Positions 44,412-54,755 are shown, numbered from the stretch's first letter. The stretch is 64,000 nucleotides of DNA from an uncultured Gammaproteobacteria bacterium (GCA_947259705.1 CAMYNL010000007.1:44872-108871); one strand, 5' to 3'. Notes: generated from the letters alone by a model not told the origin. A program made the numbers and translations.

Positions 44412-46513
44412 CAACCGTGGTTACCACCCGCCGCATCCGCACCATGCGCCGGGATTCCCCAGTTGGCCAGCAGAAAAGCAAAGATCAGGGCGGTATGGCG
44501 ATGCTGGTGATAACGGCCTGATTCACCGTGGTGGCCCGTGTTGTAGATCTTCAGCCAGATCGGATTACCGTCTGTTCTGGCGGCGCGCATTCGCGCCACC
44601 CATTTGAGCGGTTCCCAGAATCCTACACGCTGGTCATGCAGGCCGGCGGTAATGAGCAGGGGAGGCATGCCGCCGCCGTCCACGTTTTCGTAGGGTGCGT
44701 AGGACATCAGCTTGGCGAAGTCGGCGGCAATCATCGGATCGCCGAACTCCTGCAGATCATTCACCGTCAACGGCAGTCCACGATCCAGCAGGGTGTTGAT
44801 CAAGTCCACGAACGGCACTTCGGCGATAGCCGCCGAAAACAGTTCCGGCGCCCGTTTTGCCGCGACTGCCACCAGCAGACCACCCGCGCTCGCGCCCCAT
44901 GCCCCGATCTGCCCCGCCGAGGTAAAACCTTGTTCGATGAGATAATGCGCACAACTCAGAAAGTCGCTGAATGAATTCTCCTTGTGGGCCAACCTGCCTG
45001 CGTCATGCCACCATGGCCCACATTCACCGCCACCCCGCACATGAACCAGCGCCATGATGACACCCCGGTCGACCAGACTGACATAATCGCTGTCGAAGGC
45101 AACGTCCATTGATTCACCGTAAGCACCATAAGCCAGCATCAGGCAGGGGCGACCGCCCCCCTCCGGCTCGCCGCGGTAGAACAATGACACCGGTACCCCG
45201 ACCCCGTCCGCGGCCGGCACGGTTACCCGCCGGGATATATAGCGGTCCGGCCGATAGTCGCGCACCACGTCCTGCTTACGTTGCACGCGCTGTCCGTCCT
45301 CGGGGCGATAATCAAACACGGTTGGCGGCGATACCATGGAACTGTAATCCACCCTTACGTAGTCGGCGTGGTAATCGTAAAGATCCGCGACATCTATGCT
45401 GTAGCAGGGCTCGGGGAAATCAAGATAACGGCAGGCCCCGCCGTCTGGATCGAGCACGCGCAGGCGCTCATTGCCGTTGGCAAGCTCTCCTACCAGCAGA
45501 TGGTTCGCGTAGGGCTCTACGTACTCCAGTGTGGCCTGCGGCTGCTGGGGGACCAGCACTTCCCAGGTCTCGGGGTGCGGACGATCCACGGGGGTACGCA
45601 GCAGTTGGAAGTTCGGCGCGCGTTGGTTGGTCAGGATCAGGAAGCCACTGTCGTGGTGATCCAGATAGTATTCGACGTCCGGCTCCCGTCGTCGAAAGCA
45701 TCGCGGACCCGACGCGGCCGCAGTGGAAAGATAATGGATTTCCGATGTCGTATGGCTGACGGACTCGATGAAGATGAAGCGCCGGGACCGTGACTTCCAG
45801 ACCGAGAGGTAGAAGGCTTCATCGGATTCTTCCAGCAGCACCACGTCCTGTCCGGCACCGCTGCCCACCCGGTGACAACGCAACGAGTGGGGGCGGCCGT
45901 TTGCATCGACACGGGTGTAGACTAAAGTACGCCCGTCCTCGCACCAGGCCAGCGAATCGCCGGCATCGCCGGCGATCCACGCCTCCTCGCCGCTCTCCAG
46001 GTCACGCAGTAACAAGCGGTAGGTTTCATCGCCGCTGTCATCTACCAGGTATGCCAACCAGCGTTGACGAGGACATAAATCCATTGCACCCAGCTCGAAG
46101 TATTCCTTCCCGGCGGCAACAAGGTTCTCATCCAGATAAATCTGTTCGTCGTTGCCCATATCTTCACGGCAACGGCAATGCACGGGGTACTCCCTGCCCG
46201 CAAGCAAACGCGTGTAGTACCAATAGTCAGCGATCCTCTCTGGCACGGACACGTCTTGCTCCGGATTCCTGGTGCATATTTCCCGGTACAAGACTTCCCG
46301 ACAACCTCGCAACGGCCTGCTGACGGTGGAGAAATAGCTCTTCTCCGCCGCGATATACTCGCGGGTTGCCGGATCATCCGGATTGCTGAGATAGGCGTAG
46401 GGATCCACCAGCGTGCGGCCGTGTAGGTATCGGGTGAACGGACGGCGATGGGCCAGGGGAGGGACGCATTGTGGAGGGCGGGCGACCGGCCGCGTTGACC
46501 CGCGACGCATCAT
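44411..46513 (-). CDS. ptrB: Oligopeptidase B-like S9 peptidase
   Basis: A 700-residue cytoplasmic serine peptidase that cleaves short peptides after basic residues. An N-terminal seven-bladed propeller (about 70-420) precedes the catalytic domain, with GASAGG (Ser about 542), LHDQRVGFWEP (Asp about 627) and TGHHGESGR (His about 661). The FWEPLKW region and length match oligopeptidase B. ATG 46513 is used; the TTG at 46522 and ATG 46510 are alternatives. Its 5' end lies 5 nt after the cytidylyltransferase stop; at the 3' end TGATG links it to the SAM adenosyltransferase gene. Confidence 0.88.
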   Translation of the reverse strand: MMRRGSTRPVARPPQCVPPLAHRRPFTRYLHGRTLVDPYAYLSNPDDPATREYIAAEKSYFSTVSRPLRGCREVLYREICTRNPEQDVSVPERIADYWYYTRLLAGREYPVHCRCREDMGNDEQIYLDENLVAAGKEYFELGAMDLCPRQRWLAYLVDDSGDETYRLLLRDLESGEEAWIAGDAGDSLAWCEDGRTLVYTRVDANGRPHSLRCHRVGSGAGQDVVLLEESDEAFYLSVWKSRSRRFIFIESVSHTTSEIHYLSTAAASGPRCFRRREPDVEYYLDHHDSGFLILTNQRAPNFQLLRTPVDRPHPETWEVLVPQQPQATLEYVEPYANHLLVGELANGNERLRVLDPDGGACRYLDFPEPCYSIDVADLYDYHADYVRVDYSSMVSPPTVFDYRPEDGQRVQRKQDVVRDYRPDRYISRRVTVPAADGVGVPVSLFYRGEPEGGGRPCLMLAYGAYGESMDVAFDSDYVSLVDRGVIMALVHVRGGGECGPWWHDAGRLAHKENSFSDFLSCAHYLIEQGFTSAGQIGAWGASAGGLLVAVAAKRAPELFSAAIAEVPFVDLINTLLDRGLPLTVNDLQEFGDPMIAADFAKLMSYAPYENVDGGGMPPLLITAGLHDQRVGFWEPLKWVARMRAARTDGNPIWLKIYNTGHHGESGRYHQHRHTALIFAFLLANWGIPAHGADAAGGNHG

Positions 46514-46518
46514 GCGGA

Positions 46519-47280
46519 TCAAGCTATATGGGTCTTCACTGGTGCCGCGGCGTCGGGGTGCCGCCTGTCCCAGCCCTCGATCACCGCCACTTCCGCCTTC
46601 ACAAACGCGCGGGAGTCGTCCACATCGAGCCAGTATCGCTCGCCGATATCGTAGGTATACGCCAGCCCGTCCTGCGCCAGCAGGCGTACCCCACCCGACA
46701 GACTGGCATCGCCATTTCGGGCGATGCTGAGTTCCAGGGCGTCGAACAGCTCCGGGTCGCAGCGGAAGATCCCGGTGTCAAAACAGTTGTATCGCTCGAT
46801 GCCTTTGCCTATCTCGCGAATTCTTCCTGAGCGGTCCAGCACGCGGGTTACATCCGAGAGGTCGACGTGGGGGTTATCAATGTTCCTGTCCACGGCAAGG
46901 GTCAGGCCATGAGACCGAGCTTCCCGGCACAGGCCTCGGACGATCTCCGGGTCGAAGAGATGGTCGGACATCAACAACAGGAATGGCTCACCAAGCGACT
47001 CCCGCGCCGCCAGAACGGAAACCCCGTTTGGCTCCTGCCACCGATCGTTTATAAGGTGACGTATGGTGATGGCGTCTCGATCGGCGATCACATCCAGGTG
47101 CGCACGCAGCCGGGGGCCCTGGTACCCGCTCACCACATAAAATTCGTCCGCGCCGCCGCGACGGGCGGCGCGGATAACTCGTTCAATGAGGGGCGTCCCG
47201 AGTACCGGGACCAGGGGCTTGCTCTCAGCCCTTTGCCGCAACCGACTTCCCCGGCCGGCTGCTATGATCAGGCATTTCAC
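46519..47280 (-). CDS. Nucleotidyltransferase, probable inositol-1-phosphate cytidylyltransferase
   Basis: A 253-residue GT-A-fold nucleotidyltransferase. The N-terminal [21 protein letters not shown] is the pyrophosphorylase signature, and [33 protein letters not shown] resemble the inositol-1-phosphate cytidylyltransferase (IPCT) part of DIP-synthesis enzymes. It would make CDP-inositol from CTP and inositol-1-phosphate. It starts at GTG 47280 inside the inositol-1-phosphate synthase gene (56-nt overlap), which supports the assignment. No CDP-alcohol transferase, the usual next step, is in the window. Confidence 0.8.
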   Translation of the reverse strand: MKCLIIAAGRGSRLRQRAESKPLVPVLGTPLIERVIRAARRGGADEFYVVSGYQGPRLRAHLDVIADRDAITIRHLINDRWQEPNGVSVLAARESLGEPFLLLMSDHLFDPEIVRGLCREARSHGLTLAVDRNIDNPHVDLSDVTRVLDRSGRIREIGKGIERYNCFDTGIFRCDPELFDALELSIARNGDASLSGGVRLLAQDGLAYTYDIGERYWLDVDDSRAFVKAEVAVIEGWDRRHPDAAAPVKTHIA

Positions 47281-48388
47281 TCAATTTCTCTCCCCACGTA
47301 CCATCGATAAACGCTTCCACCATGCGAAAGGCTTCGTCGTCCGTGTATTGACGTGGCGGATGTTTGCAGAAGTAGGCCGAGGGCGGATGGAGTACCCCTC
47401 CTTCACCGCGGACCAGGGCGAGCTTGCAGCAGCGCACCGCATCGATACTCACGCCGGCGGAATTAGGCGAATCCTCTACCGATAAGCGGAGCTCCAGATT
47501 CATGGGCACATCGCCGAAAAGTTTTCCTTCAATGCGCAGAAAACAAACCTTGTTGTCGTTCTGCCATGGCACGTAGTCGCTCGGTCCGACGTGGATGTTA
47601 TCGTCGTCGATCCGCCGCGCGGCGACCGACTGCACGGCTTCCGTCTTGGATTCCTTTTTAGATGCCAGTCGTCCACGGTTGAGCATGTTGAGGAAGTCTG
47701 TATTACCGCCGGTATTGAGCTGGTAGGTACGCTCAATCTTGACCCCCCGCTTCTTGAACAGGTCGGTGAGCATGCGATGCGTGATGGTCGCACCAAGCTG
47801 TGCCTTGATGTCATCCCCGATTATCGGCACGCCGCGTTCCTCAAACCGCGCCGCCCAGGCGGGGTCGCTGGCGATGAATACCGGTATGTTATTGATGAAT
47901 GCAACGCCGGCTTCGAGTGCGCACTCCGCATAAAAACGGCTGGCCTCTTCCGAGCCCACGGGAAGATAGTTCAGGAGGATCTCAGCACCGCTTTCGCGCA
48001 GTATTCGGAGAACGCTCTCATGGTCCGATTCCGGTGCGTCCGAGAGCAGGAAAGTCCGCTCTTCCTTGTAGTCCTCCATATGGTCCGCCACACCATCGAG
48101 TATGCAGCCCATGCTGACCGTTACGCCGCTTGCCGGGACCTCGCCGCAGAATACCGTCGTACAGTTAGGCGCCGCAAAGATGGCCTCGTTGACGTCACGA
48201 CCGACCTTGCGTCGATCGACATCGAATGCCGCAACGACTTCGATGTCACCGGGCAGGTAACCTCCAAGGTCCCAATGCATCAAACCGATAACATCGGTTT
48301 CCGACTTGTCACTGTAGTAGTAGATGCCCTGAATCAAAGAACTGGCACAGTTTCCCACACCTGCGATCGCGATCTTTATTTTGCTCAT
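47225..48388 (-). CDS. ino1: Inositol-3-phosphate synthase (myo-inositol-1-phosphate synthase)
   Basis: This 387-residue NAD enzyme isomerises glucose-6-phosphate to myo-inositol-1-phosphate. The NAD-binding [12 protein letters not shown] (about 10-21), [44 protein letters not shown] (catalytic Lys/Asp region) and [11 protein letters not shown] blocks are the short (bacterial/archaeal) MIPS type. Starts at ATG 48388. The cytidylyltransferase GTG lies 56 nt before its stop in another frame. MIPS is uncommon in gammaproteobacteria, so it is notable here. Two alternative hairpins lie 68-109 nt upstream. Confidence 0.9.
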   Translation of the reverse strand: MSKIKIAIAGVGNCASSLIQGIYYYSDKSETDVIGLMHWDLGGYLPGDIEVVAAFDVDRRKVGRDVNEAIFAAPNCTTVFCGEVPASGVTVSMGCILDGVADHMEDYKEERTFLLSDAPESDHESVLRILRESGAEILLNYLPVGSEEASRFYAECALEAGVAFINNIPVFIASDPAWAARFEERGVPIIGDDIKAQLGATITHRMLTDLFKKRGVKIERTYQLNTGGNTDFLNMLNRGRLASKKESKTEAVQSVAARRIDDDNIHVGPSDYVPWQNDNKVCFLRIEGKLFGDVPMNLELRLSVEDSPNSAGVSIDAVRCCKLALVRGEGGVLHPPSAYFCKHPPRQYTDDEAFRMVEAFIDGTWGEKLSEMPDHSSRPGKSVAAKG

Positions 48389-48455
48389 GACACTCGACTC
48401 TCGACATTAGCAGAGGCGCTTTCCGGTTCTACTGCACGGTCGCGCCGACAAGGTT

Positions 48456-48497
48456 CTGCCCCATCCAACCGGGGCAGCTGGTCGATTAACCAGCTGC
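48456..48497 (-). promoter_or_regulatory. Two overlapping, mutually exclusive hairpins upstream of ino1
   Basis: On the minus strand, hairpin A pairs GCAGCTGGT with ACCAGCTGC (48489-48497 / 48474-48482, 6-nt loop). Hairpin B pairs CTGCCCC with GGGGCAG (48471-48477 / 48456-48462, 8-nt loop). They share the four bases CTGC at 48474-48477, so both cannot form at once. This suits attenuator-like control of ino1, but no T-run follows. No small ORF was found. Confidence 0.4.
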
Positions 48498-48563
48498 TTA
48501 ATATACCAGTCTTGGCCCCAATTTACCCGTCCGCGGCGCCATATTTGGCCCCTTCATGCGCCA

Positions 48564-50069
48564 TTATCCAGGGTGGGCGGCGCCGGTGGTGGCATCGGGA
48601 TAAAGTTCGTTCAGTGGCAGTGAAGTACCGTTCGCCTGCACGATACGGGCGTGATGGCGCCGCAACTTGCGGGGTTCATTGACCCCGCACGAGTGGGCAA
48701 TAATACCGACTTCCTTGACCATGTTCCGTATGTAGCTGGCTACCCGTTCCGCCTTCTCCCGCGGCGCCAGGCCCTTCTGCAGGGCGGGGTCGTGGGTGGT
48801 TATGCCCGTTGGACAGGTGTTCCTGTTGCATTGCATGGCCTGAATGCAGCCCAATGCGAACATGTTGCCGCGCGCCGAAGCCACAAAGTCGGCGCCAACG
48901 CACAATGCCCAGGCCACCTCGGTGGGCGTGACCAGCTTACCCGATGCCACAACGCGGATGCGCTCGCGTAGTTCGTACTCAATCAATTTGTTGACCACCA
49001 TGGGCAGACTCTCCATAAGCGGCAGACCCATGTCGTCGATCAATGACATCGGCGCCGCGCCGGTGCCGCCGTCGGCAGAGTCTATCGCTATGAAATCCGG
49101 CGCGCAGTCCGGACCCCGTTTGACAATCTCTCCAAGCAGGGAGTCGAGCCAGCCCCATGCACCCAGCACTGCCTTGAATCCCACCGGCATTCCGGTCACG
49201 TCGCGTATTCGTGATAGCATGTCGAGAAGATCTTCCACACTGTCGATTTCGAGATGCCGGTTGGGACTTATGGAGTCCACTGCTGGCGGTATGCCGCGGA
49301 TTTCGGCGATCTCGGCGGTCACTTTCGCCGCGGGAAGTATTCCGCCCTTTCCAGGCTTGGCGCCCTGGCTAAGTTTCAGTTCGAACATTCTGACTTCGGG
49401 ATGGGCCGCGACCCGGCGCAACTTATCATCATCGAGTGCACCGGCATGGTCCCTAACCCCGTATTTGGCTGTACCAATCTGGAAGACAATGTCGCACCCG
49501 CCCTCCAGATGATAGGTCGACAGTCCACCTTCGCCGGTGTTCAGCCACGCCCCCGCCTTGCGCGCGCCATGAGAAAGCGCCAGTACCGCGGGCTTGGATA
49601 TAGCTCCATAGCTCATGCCGGATATATTGAACAATGAGTTGGTGACATACGGCGTTCGGCAACCCGGACCAATGGTGAGGTCACGGGGAGGCACCGCGTC
49701 CTCGCCAAGAGTGGGAAAGGGGCAGTTGACGAACAAGACCGTCCCCGCCGGTCTCAGATCGCGCGTGGATCCGAACGCCACGGTGTTGTCGAGATTCTTC
49801 GCCGCTCGATACACCCAGGATCGCTGTGCTCTGTTGAAAGGCAATTCCTCGCGGTCCATGGCGAAGAAGTACTGCCGAAAGAATTCGCCCAGGCGTTCGA
49901 AAAAGTACCTGAACCGCCCTACGACCGGATAGTTGCGTCTGATGGCATGTTTGGTCTGCGTTATGTCGGCCAAATAGAGGGCAAGCACCACCAGCACGCC
50001 CGTTCCGATTACGAAAACGAACAGGGCGGACATGAACTCAAGAAAACTCAGCAGGAAGCCCTGGGACAT
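48564..50069 (-). CDS. Membrane-anchored FMN-binding glutamate synthase family protein
   Basis: A 501-residue protein with an N-terminal transmembrane helix (about 8-33) followed by a glutamate-synthase-like FMN barrel. Barrel motifs include GGLSTYHLEGGCDIVFQIG, GAKPGKGGILP, PNRHLEIDSVEDL, FIAIDSADGGTGAAP and VASGKLVTPTEVAWALCVGAD, with the Fe-S cysteines CIQAMQCNRNTCPTG. It lacks the glutaminase domain, so it is not true GOGAT; the donor and acceptor are unknown. ATG 50069 has GAGGAAGAG upstream; the frame open to 50447 is spurious. Isolated from its neighbours by hairpins on both sides. Confidence 0.88.
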   Translation of the reverse strand: MSQGFLLSFLEFMSALFVFVIGTGVLVVLALYLADITQTKHAIRRNYPVVGRFRYFFERLGEFFRQYFFAMDREELPFNRAQRSWVYRAAKNLDNTVAFGSTRDLRPAGTVLFVNCPFPTLGEDAVPPRDLTIGPGCRTPYVTNSLFNISGMSYGAISKPAVLALSHGARKAGAWLNTGEGGLSTYHLEGGCDIVFQIGTAKYGVRDHAGALDDDKLRRVAAHPEVRMFELKLSQGAKPGKGGILPAAKVTAEIAEIRGIPPAVDSISPNRHLEIDSVEDLLDMLSRIRDVTGMPVGFKAVLGAWGWLDSLLGEIVKRGPDCAPDFIAIDSADGGTGAAPMSLIDDMGLPLMESLPMVVNKLIEYELRERIRVVASGKLVTPTEVAWALCVGADFVASARGNMFALGCIQAMQCNRNTCPTGITTHDPALQKGLAPREKAERVASYIRNMVKEVGIIAHSCGVNEPRKLRRHHARIVQANGTSLPLNELYPDATTGAAHPG

Positions 50070-50260
50070 CTGTCTCTTCCTCTCGCCACACGGCTGTGTG
50101 TCCTTGCTACGCTGGCTTCGACTTGGCGCATCGGAAGCCCGGACGCATGCGCTCCACAGTGCATGCCTATGCTGACCTCTACACACGGCATACGTTCCAT
50201 GGAGTTCCAAGCAGCGGGGGGCGAGACCTGGACGACACTGCGAAGCGCGAGGAGTAAGCG

Positions 50261-50297
50261 ACAAAATATCCGGGCGCGGGGAGAACTCCCGGCCCGG
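50261..50297 (-). terminator. Terminator-like hairpin after rplQ
   Basis: On the minus strand CCGGGC and GCCCGG (50292-50297 / 50270-50275), with an inner CGGG/CCCG, form a hairpin followed by ATATTTTGTC. It lies 27 nt beyond the rplQ stop (50324) and closes the alpha operon. The 254-nt stretch to the next gene is otherwise empty. Confidence 0.6.
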
Positions 50298-50323
50298 CGC
50301 CGTTACCGGACTGTAGCTGGGGT

Positions 50324-50743
50324 TTATTCGGTCTTGGCTGACTTTTCGCTTGACGGGGCGGCGGGAGCTGCTTTCGCTGCAGCGGCCGACCTGTCCACCA
50401 GCTGCACATACGCCATGGGCGCGTTGTCCCCGGCTCGGTGGCCGCACTTAAGGATGCGCAGGTAGCCTCCGGGGCGGTTCTTGAAACGCATGCCCAGATC
50501 GTCGAATAACTTACTGACCGCTGCCCGGTCACGAAGTCGCGCATAAGCCAAACGGCGGTTTGCCACGCTGGGCTCCTTGCCGAGGGTGATCAAGGGCTCC
50601 GCCACGCGCCGCAGTTCCTTGGCCTTGGCCAAGGTGGTCTTGATCTGCTCATGCTCGAACAGCGATGCCGTCATGTTACGGAACATCGCGATACGGTGGC
50701 TCGATGTCCGGTTCAATTTACGGCCTGATTTCTGGTGACGCAT
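50324..50743 (-). CDS. rplQ: 50S ribosomal protein L17
   Basis: A 139-residue ribosomal protein that binds 23S rRNA at the exit-tunnel side. The L17 start [24 protein letters not shown] and [14 protein letters not shown] are conserved. A Lys/Ala/Pro/Ser-rich tail of about 20 residues ([15 protein letters not shown]) is longer than in E. coli. It is the last gene of the alpha operon, 5 nt after rpoA. Confidence 0.96.
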   Translation of the reverse strand: MRHQKSGRKLNRTSSHRIAMFRNMTASLFEHEQIKTTLAKAKELRRVAEPLITLGKEPSVANRRLAYARLRDRAAVSKLFDDLGMRFKNRPGGYLRILKCGHRAGDNAPMAYVQLVDRSAAAAKAAPAAPSSEKSAKTE

Positions 50744-50748
50744 GGGTA

Positions 50749-51756
50749 CTAACCTCCGAACTCCACGCCAGACGTTTCCTTCTTCAGCGAGACAGGCGGC
50801 CAGTTCTCGAGCTTCATACCCAACGACAAGCCGCGCGTGGCCAGCACATCCTTGATTTCAGTCAGCGACTTCTTACCCAGATTGGGCGTCTTAAGAAGTT
50901 CGACCTCGGTTCGCTGAATTAAATCCCCGATATAATATATGTTCTCTGCCTTCAGGCAGTTTGCAGATCGCACCGTCAACTCCAGGTCATCTACCGGGCG
51001 CAGCAGCAAGGGGTCGACCTCAGGCTCGTCACTGGCAGGCGCCTCGGTGGCGGTCTCCTCGAGGTTAACGAAGACCGCTATTTGCTCATGCAGTATGGTG
51101 GCCGCCCGCCTAACCGCTTCCTCGGGGTCAATGGCCCCGTTGGTTTCGATCTCGAGAATGAGCTTGTCCAGGTCAGTACGCTGCTCTACACGCGCATTGT
51201 CCACAGAGTAGGAGACGCGGCGGATCGGACTGAAAGATGCGTCCAGCTGCATCACCCCGATGATCTTGCCGTCTTCGAGATTCTCCCGCGAGTCCACCGT
51301 CTGGTAACCGCGGCCACGTGCCACGGTCAATTCCATGTCCAGTTTGCCGTCCTTGGTCAGATGTGCGATCAAATGGTCCGGGTTGACAACCTCGACGTCA
51401 TGCTCGACCTGGATATCCCCGGCAGTGACCGTCCCGGGCCCCTTCTTGTTGAGCTTGAGCACAGCCTCGTCACGCGTATGCATGCGAAACGCGATGTCCT
51501 TCAGATTGAGCAGGATTTCAATGACGTCCTCCTGCACTCCCTCCACCGAGGAGTACTCATGCAGTACGCCATCGATCCTGACCTCGGTGACGGCGCAACC
51601 CGGCATTGAGGACAGTAGGATTCGGCGCAGCGCATTGCCGAGCGTGTATCCGAATCCGCGCTCAAGAGGTTCGATAACTATTTTCGCGTGCCGGTCATCA
51701 GTACTGTGCACATCCACCAGTCGCGGTTTTAGAAATTCAGCGGTCGAGTCCTGCAT
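50749..51756 (-). CDS. rpoA: DNA-directed RNA polymerase alpha subunit
   Basis: A 335-residue protein that nucleates assembly of RNA polymerase and contacts activators. The N-terminal dimerisation domain carries [23 protein letters not shown]; the C-terminal helix-hairpin-helix domain has [35 protein letters not shown]. Length is normal (E. coli 329). Located between rpsD and rplQ as in all proteobacteria. The start ATG is 51756. Confidence 0.97.
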   Translation of the reverse strand: MQDSTAEFLKPRLVDVHSTDDRHAKIVIEPLERGFGYTLGNALRRILLSSMPGCAVTEVRIDGVLHEYSSVEGVQEDVIEILLNLKDIAFRMHTRDEAVLKLNKKGPGTVTAGDIQVEHDVEVVNPDHLIAHLTKDGKLDMELTVARGRGYQTVDSRENLEDGKIIGVMQLDASFSPIRRVSYSVDNARVEQRTDLDKLILEIETNGAIDPEEAVRRAATILHEQIAVFVNLEETATEAPASDEPEVDPLLLRPVDDLELTVRSANCLKAENIYYIGDLIQRTEVELLKTPNLGKKSLTEIKDVLATRGLSLGMKLENWPPVSLKKETSGVEFGG

Positions 51757-51787
51757 ATGGGTCTCTCGTCAATGCGGTCAGGCATGT

Positions 51788-52411
51788 TTACTTGGAATAT
51801 AGGGCGACAACCAGGGCTTCATTGATCTCGGCGGGCAGGTCATTGCGGTCCGGAACCGCCTTGAAAACGCCCTTCACCGCCTTGCCGTCCATGTCGAGCC
51901 AGTGCGGCACGCCGATCTGCTCGGCAATCTCCATTGCGGCCTGGATGCGCAGCTGCTTCTTGGCCCTCCCCCGTACCTCAACTTCGTCACCCGGGCTGAC
52001 CTGGTATGAGGGGATGTTCACCGCCTGCCCATTCACCATGATCGCCTTGTGGCTGACCAACTGGCGCGCCTCCGCCCGGGTTACGGCAAAGCCCATCCTG
52101 TACACAACGTTATCCAGTCGCCTCTCGAGCAGCTCGAGGAGGTTCTCGCCGGTCGAGCCGCGACGGCGGGCGGCCTGTTTGTAGTAGTTGCGAAACTGCT
52201 TCTCCAGCACGCCATACATGCGACGCAGCTTCTGTTTCTCTCGCAGCTGGGTACCGTAAACCGTGACCCGCGGCCGTCTTCCGGTGCCGGGTTGGCCGGG
52301 AGCCTTGTCGATCCGGCACTTCGAATCCAGCGGACGCACCGGGCTCTTGAGGAACAGGTCGGTTCCCTCGCGCCGGGCCAGCTTGCAGGTTGGGCCAAGA
52401 TATCTTGCCAT
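51788..52411 (-). CDS. rpsD: 30S ribosomal protein S4
   Basis: This 207-residue protein binds 16S rRNA early in assembly. The start [22 protein letters not shown] and the S4 domain ([26 protein letters not shown]) are clear. S4 normally represses translation of the alpha operon by binding a pseudoknot near rpsM; that leader was not identified here. Starts at ATG 52411; rpoA begins 31 nt after its stop. Confidence 0.97.
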   Translation of the reverse strand: MARYLGPTCKLARREGTDLFLKSPVRPLDSKCRIDKAPGQPGTGRRPRVTVYGTQLREKQKLRRMYGVLEKQFRNYYKQAARRRGSTGENLLELLERRLDNVVYRMGFAVTRAEARQLVSHKAIMVNGQAVNIPSYQVSPGDEVEVRGRAKKQLRIQAAMEIAEQIGVPHWLDMDGKAVKGVFKAVPDRNDLPAEINEALVVALYSK

Positions 52412-52433
52412 TGCTTTGACTCGTATACGTTTG

Positions 52434-52823
52434 CTACACCCGGCGCCGCTTCGGCGCTCGGCAGCCGTTGTGAGGAATTGAAGTTACGTCGGTAATGTTA
52501 TTGATCTCGAAGCCGACGGCGTTTAGCGCACGCACCGCGGACTCGCGCCCCGGGCCCGGTCCCTTAACCCTGACCTCCAGGTTCTTCATGCCATAGTCCT
52601 GCGCCGCCTTGCCGGCGCGCTCGGCCGCCACCTGGGCCGCAAACGGCGTGCTCTTGCGGGAGCCACGGAAGCCGGCCCCCCCGGCAGTGGCCCAGCACAG
52701 GGTATTACCATGCCTGTCGGTGATGGTGATGATAGTGTTGTTGAAGGACGCATGTATATGCGCGATCCCCTCGATCACGGTCTTTTTTACCTTCTTCTTT
52801 GTCTTTGGAGTCGGTTTCGCCAT
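52434..52823 (-). CDS. rpsK: 30S ribosomal protein S11
   Basis: A 129-residue protein of the platform of the small subunit, contacting mRNA near the exit site. The signature runs [18 protein letters not shown] and the C-terminal [18 protein letters not shown] are standard. The N-terminus is short and basic ([15 protein letters not shown]). It lies 7 nt after rpsM and 23 nt ahead of rpsD, in the conserved alpha operon. Confidence 0.97.
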   Translation of the reverse strand: MAKPTPKTKKKVKKTVIEGIAHIHASFNNTIITITDRHGNTLCWATAGGAGFRGSRKSTPFAAQVAAERAGKAAQDYGMKNLEVRVKGPGPGRESAVRALNAVGFEINNITDVTSIPHNGCRAPKRRRV

Positions 52824-52829
52824 AACGGT

Positions 52830-53186
52830 TTATTTCTTGATCGGTCTACGTGGGCCCTTGCGCGTCCGGGCGTTGGTACGGGTCCGCTGTCCGCGGACCG
52901 GAAGTCCGCGACGGTGGCGCAGACCGCGGTATATGCCCATGTCCATCAGACGCTTGATGTTCATTGAGATCTCGCGCCGCAGGTCGCCCTCGACCTGGAG
53001 CCTTGCCACCTCAGAACGCAGTTTCTCCGCGTCAGCCTCAGTCAGTTCCTTCACCCGCAGATTGCGCGCCACCTCGGCGGCATCGCAGATTTTCTGCGCA
53101 CGCGTGCGGCCGATGCCGTAGATGGACGTCAATGCGATTTCGATGTGCTTGTTTATGGGCAGGTTGATGCCCGCTATTCTCGCCAC
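52830..53186 (-). CDS. rpsM: 30S ribosomal protein S13
   Basis: This 118-residue protein forms bridges to the large subunit and contacts P-site tRNA with its basic tail. [25 protein letters not shown] and [26 protein letters not shown] are diagnostic. It starts with GTG 53186, an uncommon start in this operon. First gene of the alpha operon, 70 nt downstream of rpmJ. Confidence 0.97.
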   Translation of the reverse strand: MARIAGINLPINKHIEIALTSIYGIGRTRAQKICDAAEVARNLRVKELTEADAEKLRSEVARLQVEGDLRREISMNIKRLMDMGIYRGLRHRRGLPVRGQRTRTNARTRKGPRRPIKK

Positions 53187-53256
53187 CGGCTAAGCCTCCG
53201 TAACGGGCGCCAAAAGGCGCGTAAGGATACTGATTGGGCCTTTATTAATCAACTCG

Positions 53257-53370
53257 TTATCCCTGGCGCTGCTTGTGTCGGGGATCCGAGCAGATGACCC
53301 GGACCGTTCCCCTGCGCCGAATTATCTTGCAGTTGCGACACATTTTCTTGACTGAAGCTCTTACTTTCAT
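53257..53370 (-). CDS. rpmJ: 50S ribosomal protein L36
   Basis: A 37-residue ribosomal protein found by translating the gap between secY and rpsM. It starts at ATG 53370 and reads [15 protein letters not shown]..., with the zinc ligands CRNC, CSDPRH. The Cys-containing (zinc-binding) form is retained. It sits exactly where L36 lies in E. coli, after secY and before rpsM. Confidence 0.95.
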   Translation of the reverse strand: MKVRASVKKMCRNCKIIRRRGTVRVICSDPRHKQRQG

Positions 53371-53414
53371 GATCTATTCCTCGAAATTCGGAGTTCCCGG
53401 CAGTCGGGCCCCCG

Positions 53415-54755
53415 CTATCGCGCCAGTCCCCCAAGACCACCGGTCAGGTTGGTCTTCTTCATCAGGCTCTCATACTGTCGAGACATCAGATACGACTGCA
53501 CCTGCGTCATCAGGTCCATCATCACCACCACGATGATCAGCAGCGACGTGCCTCCAAAATAGAATGGTACGTTCCATCTCACGATCAGGAACTCGGGTAT
53601 AAGACATACCACGGTAAGATATATGGCACCTGCCAGCGTCAGTCGCGAGACGACCCCATCGATATAGCGCGCGCTCTGGTCCCCGGGCCGTATACCGGGA
53701 ATGAACGCCCCGGACTTCTTCAGATTGTCCGCGATCTCTTTCGGGTTGAAGACCAACGCCGTGTAAAAGAAGCAGAAAAACACGATCATGCTGGCGTAGA
53801 TCAAAACGTATATGGGCTGACCCGGCGACAGCGTGGTGGCGATGTCACGCAGCCAGCCCATGCCTTCCGCCTGCCCGAAAAAACTTCCCAGGCTGGCGGG
53901 AAACAGGATGATGCTGGAGGCGAAGATGGGCGGGATAACGCCCGACATATTCAGTTTTAGAGGCAGATGGCTACTGGCACCGGCAAACATGCGGCGCCCC
54001 TGTTGGCGCTTTGCATAATTCACCGTGATTCTGCGCTGGCCCCGCTCGACGAACACCACAAAAGCGGTAACCGCAATGGCGCCGAGAAACAGGCCGAGCA
54101 CGAACAGCGGACTGAAGGACCCGGTCCGCGCCAGCTCCAGCGTGCCGCCGATGGCCGCCGGCAGGCCAGCCACGATACTGGCAAAGATGATCAGCGATAT
54201 GCCGTTGCCTATTCCGCGCTCGGACATCTGCTCGCCCAGCCAGACCAGGAACATGGTGCCGGTAACCAGGGTGATCACGGTGGTGACCTTGAAGCCGATG
54301 CCGGGTGTGAGCACCACGGGCAGGCCACCGGCGCTCTGCCCCTCCACGGCTATGGCGATACCCAGTGCCTGGAAGGTCGCCAACAGGACCGTTCCATAGC
54401 GCGTGTATTGGGTGATCTTGCGCCGACCCTGCTCGCCTTCCTTCTTGAGCTGCTCCAGAGTGGGGATCACGGAGCTCATCATCTGCATGATGATGGAGGC
54501 CGAGATATAGGGCATCACACCCAGCGCCATGACGGAGAGTCGTTGCAGCGCCCCGCCGGAAAACATGTTGAACACGTCGACGATGGAGCCGCGTGTCTGC
54601 TGAAACAGCTGAGCCACTGCATTCGGGTCCACGCCCGGGACCGGGATGTGGGCACCCAGCCTGAACACCACCAGCGCGCCGAGGACAAAGAAGATCCGTT
54701 GACGCAGTTCGGTCAGTTTGCCGCCTCCCAGTGATGGTGCATCAGGTCGTGCCAT
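53415..54755 (-). CDS. secY: Protein translocase subunit SecY
   Basis: The 446-residue core channel of the Sec translocon, with ten predicted transmembrane helices. Marker segments are [21 protein letters not shown] (TM1), the plug-region [44 protein letters not shown] and the TM10 region [27 protein letters not shown]. Its ATG 54755 overlaps the rplO stop as TAATG, giving coupling. It marks the end of the spc operon, followed by rpmJ. Confidence 0.97.
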   Translation of the reverse strand: MARPDAPSLGGGKLTELRQRIFFVLGALVVFRLGAHIPVPGVDPNAVAQLFQQTRGSIVDVFNMFSGGALQRLSVMALGVMPYISASIIMQMMSSVIPTLEQLKKEGEQGRRKITQYTRYGTVLLATFQALGIAIAVEGQSAGGLPVVLTPGIGFKVTTVITLVTGTMFLVWLGEQMSERGIGNGISLIIFASIVAGLPAAIGGTLELARTGSFSPLFVLGLFLGAIAVTAFVVFVERGQRRITVNYAKRQQGRRMFAGASSHLPLKLNMSGVIPPIFASSIILFPASLGSFFGQAEGMGWLRDIATTLSPGQPIYVLIYASMIVFFCFFYTALVFNPKEIADNLKKSGAFIPGIRPGDQSARYIDGVVSRLTLAGAIYLTVVCLIPEFLIVRWNVPFYFGGTSLLIIVVVMMDLMTQVQSYLMSRQYESLMKKTNLTGGLGGLAR

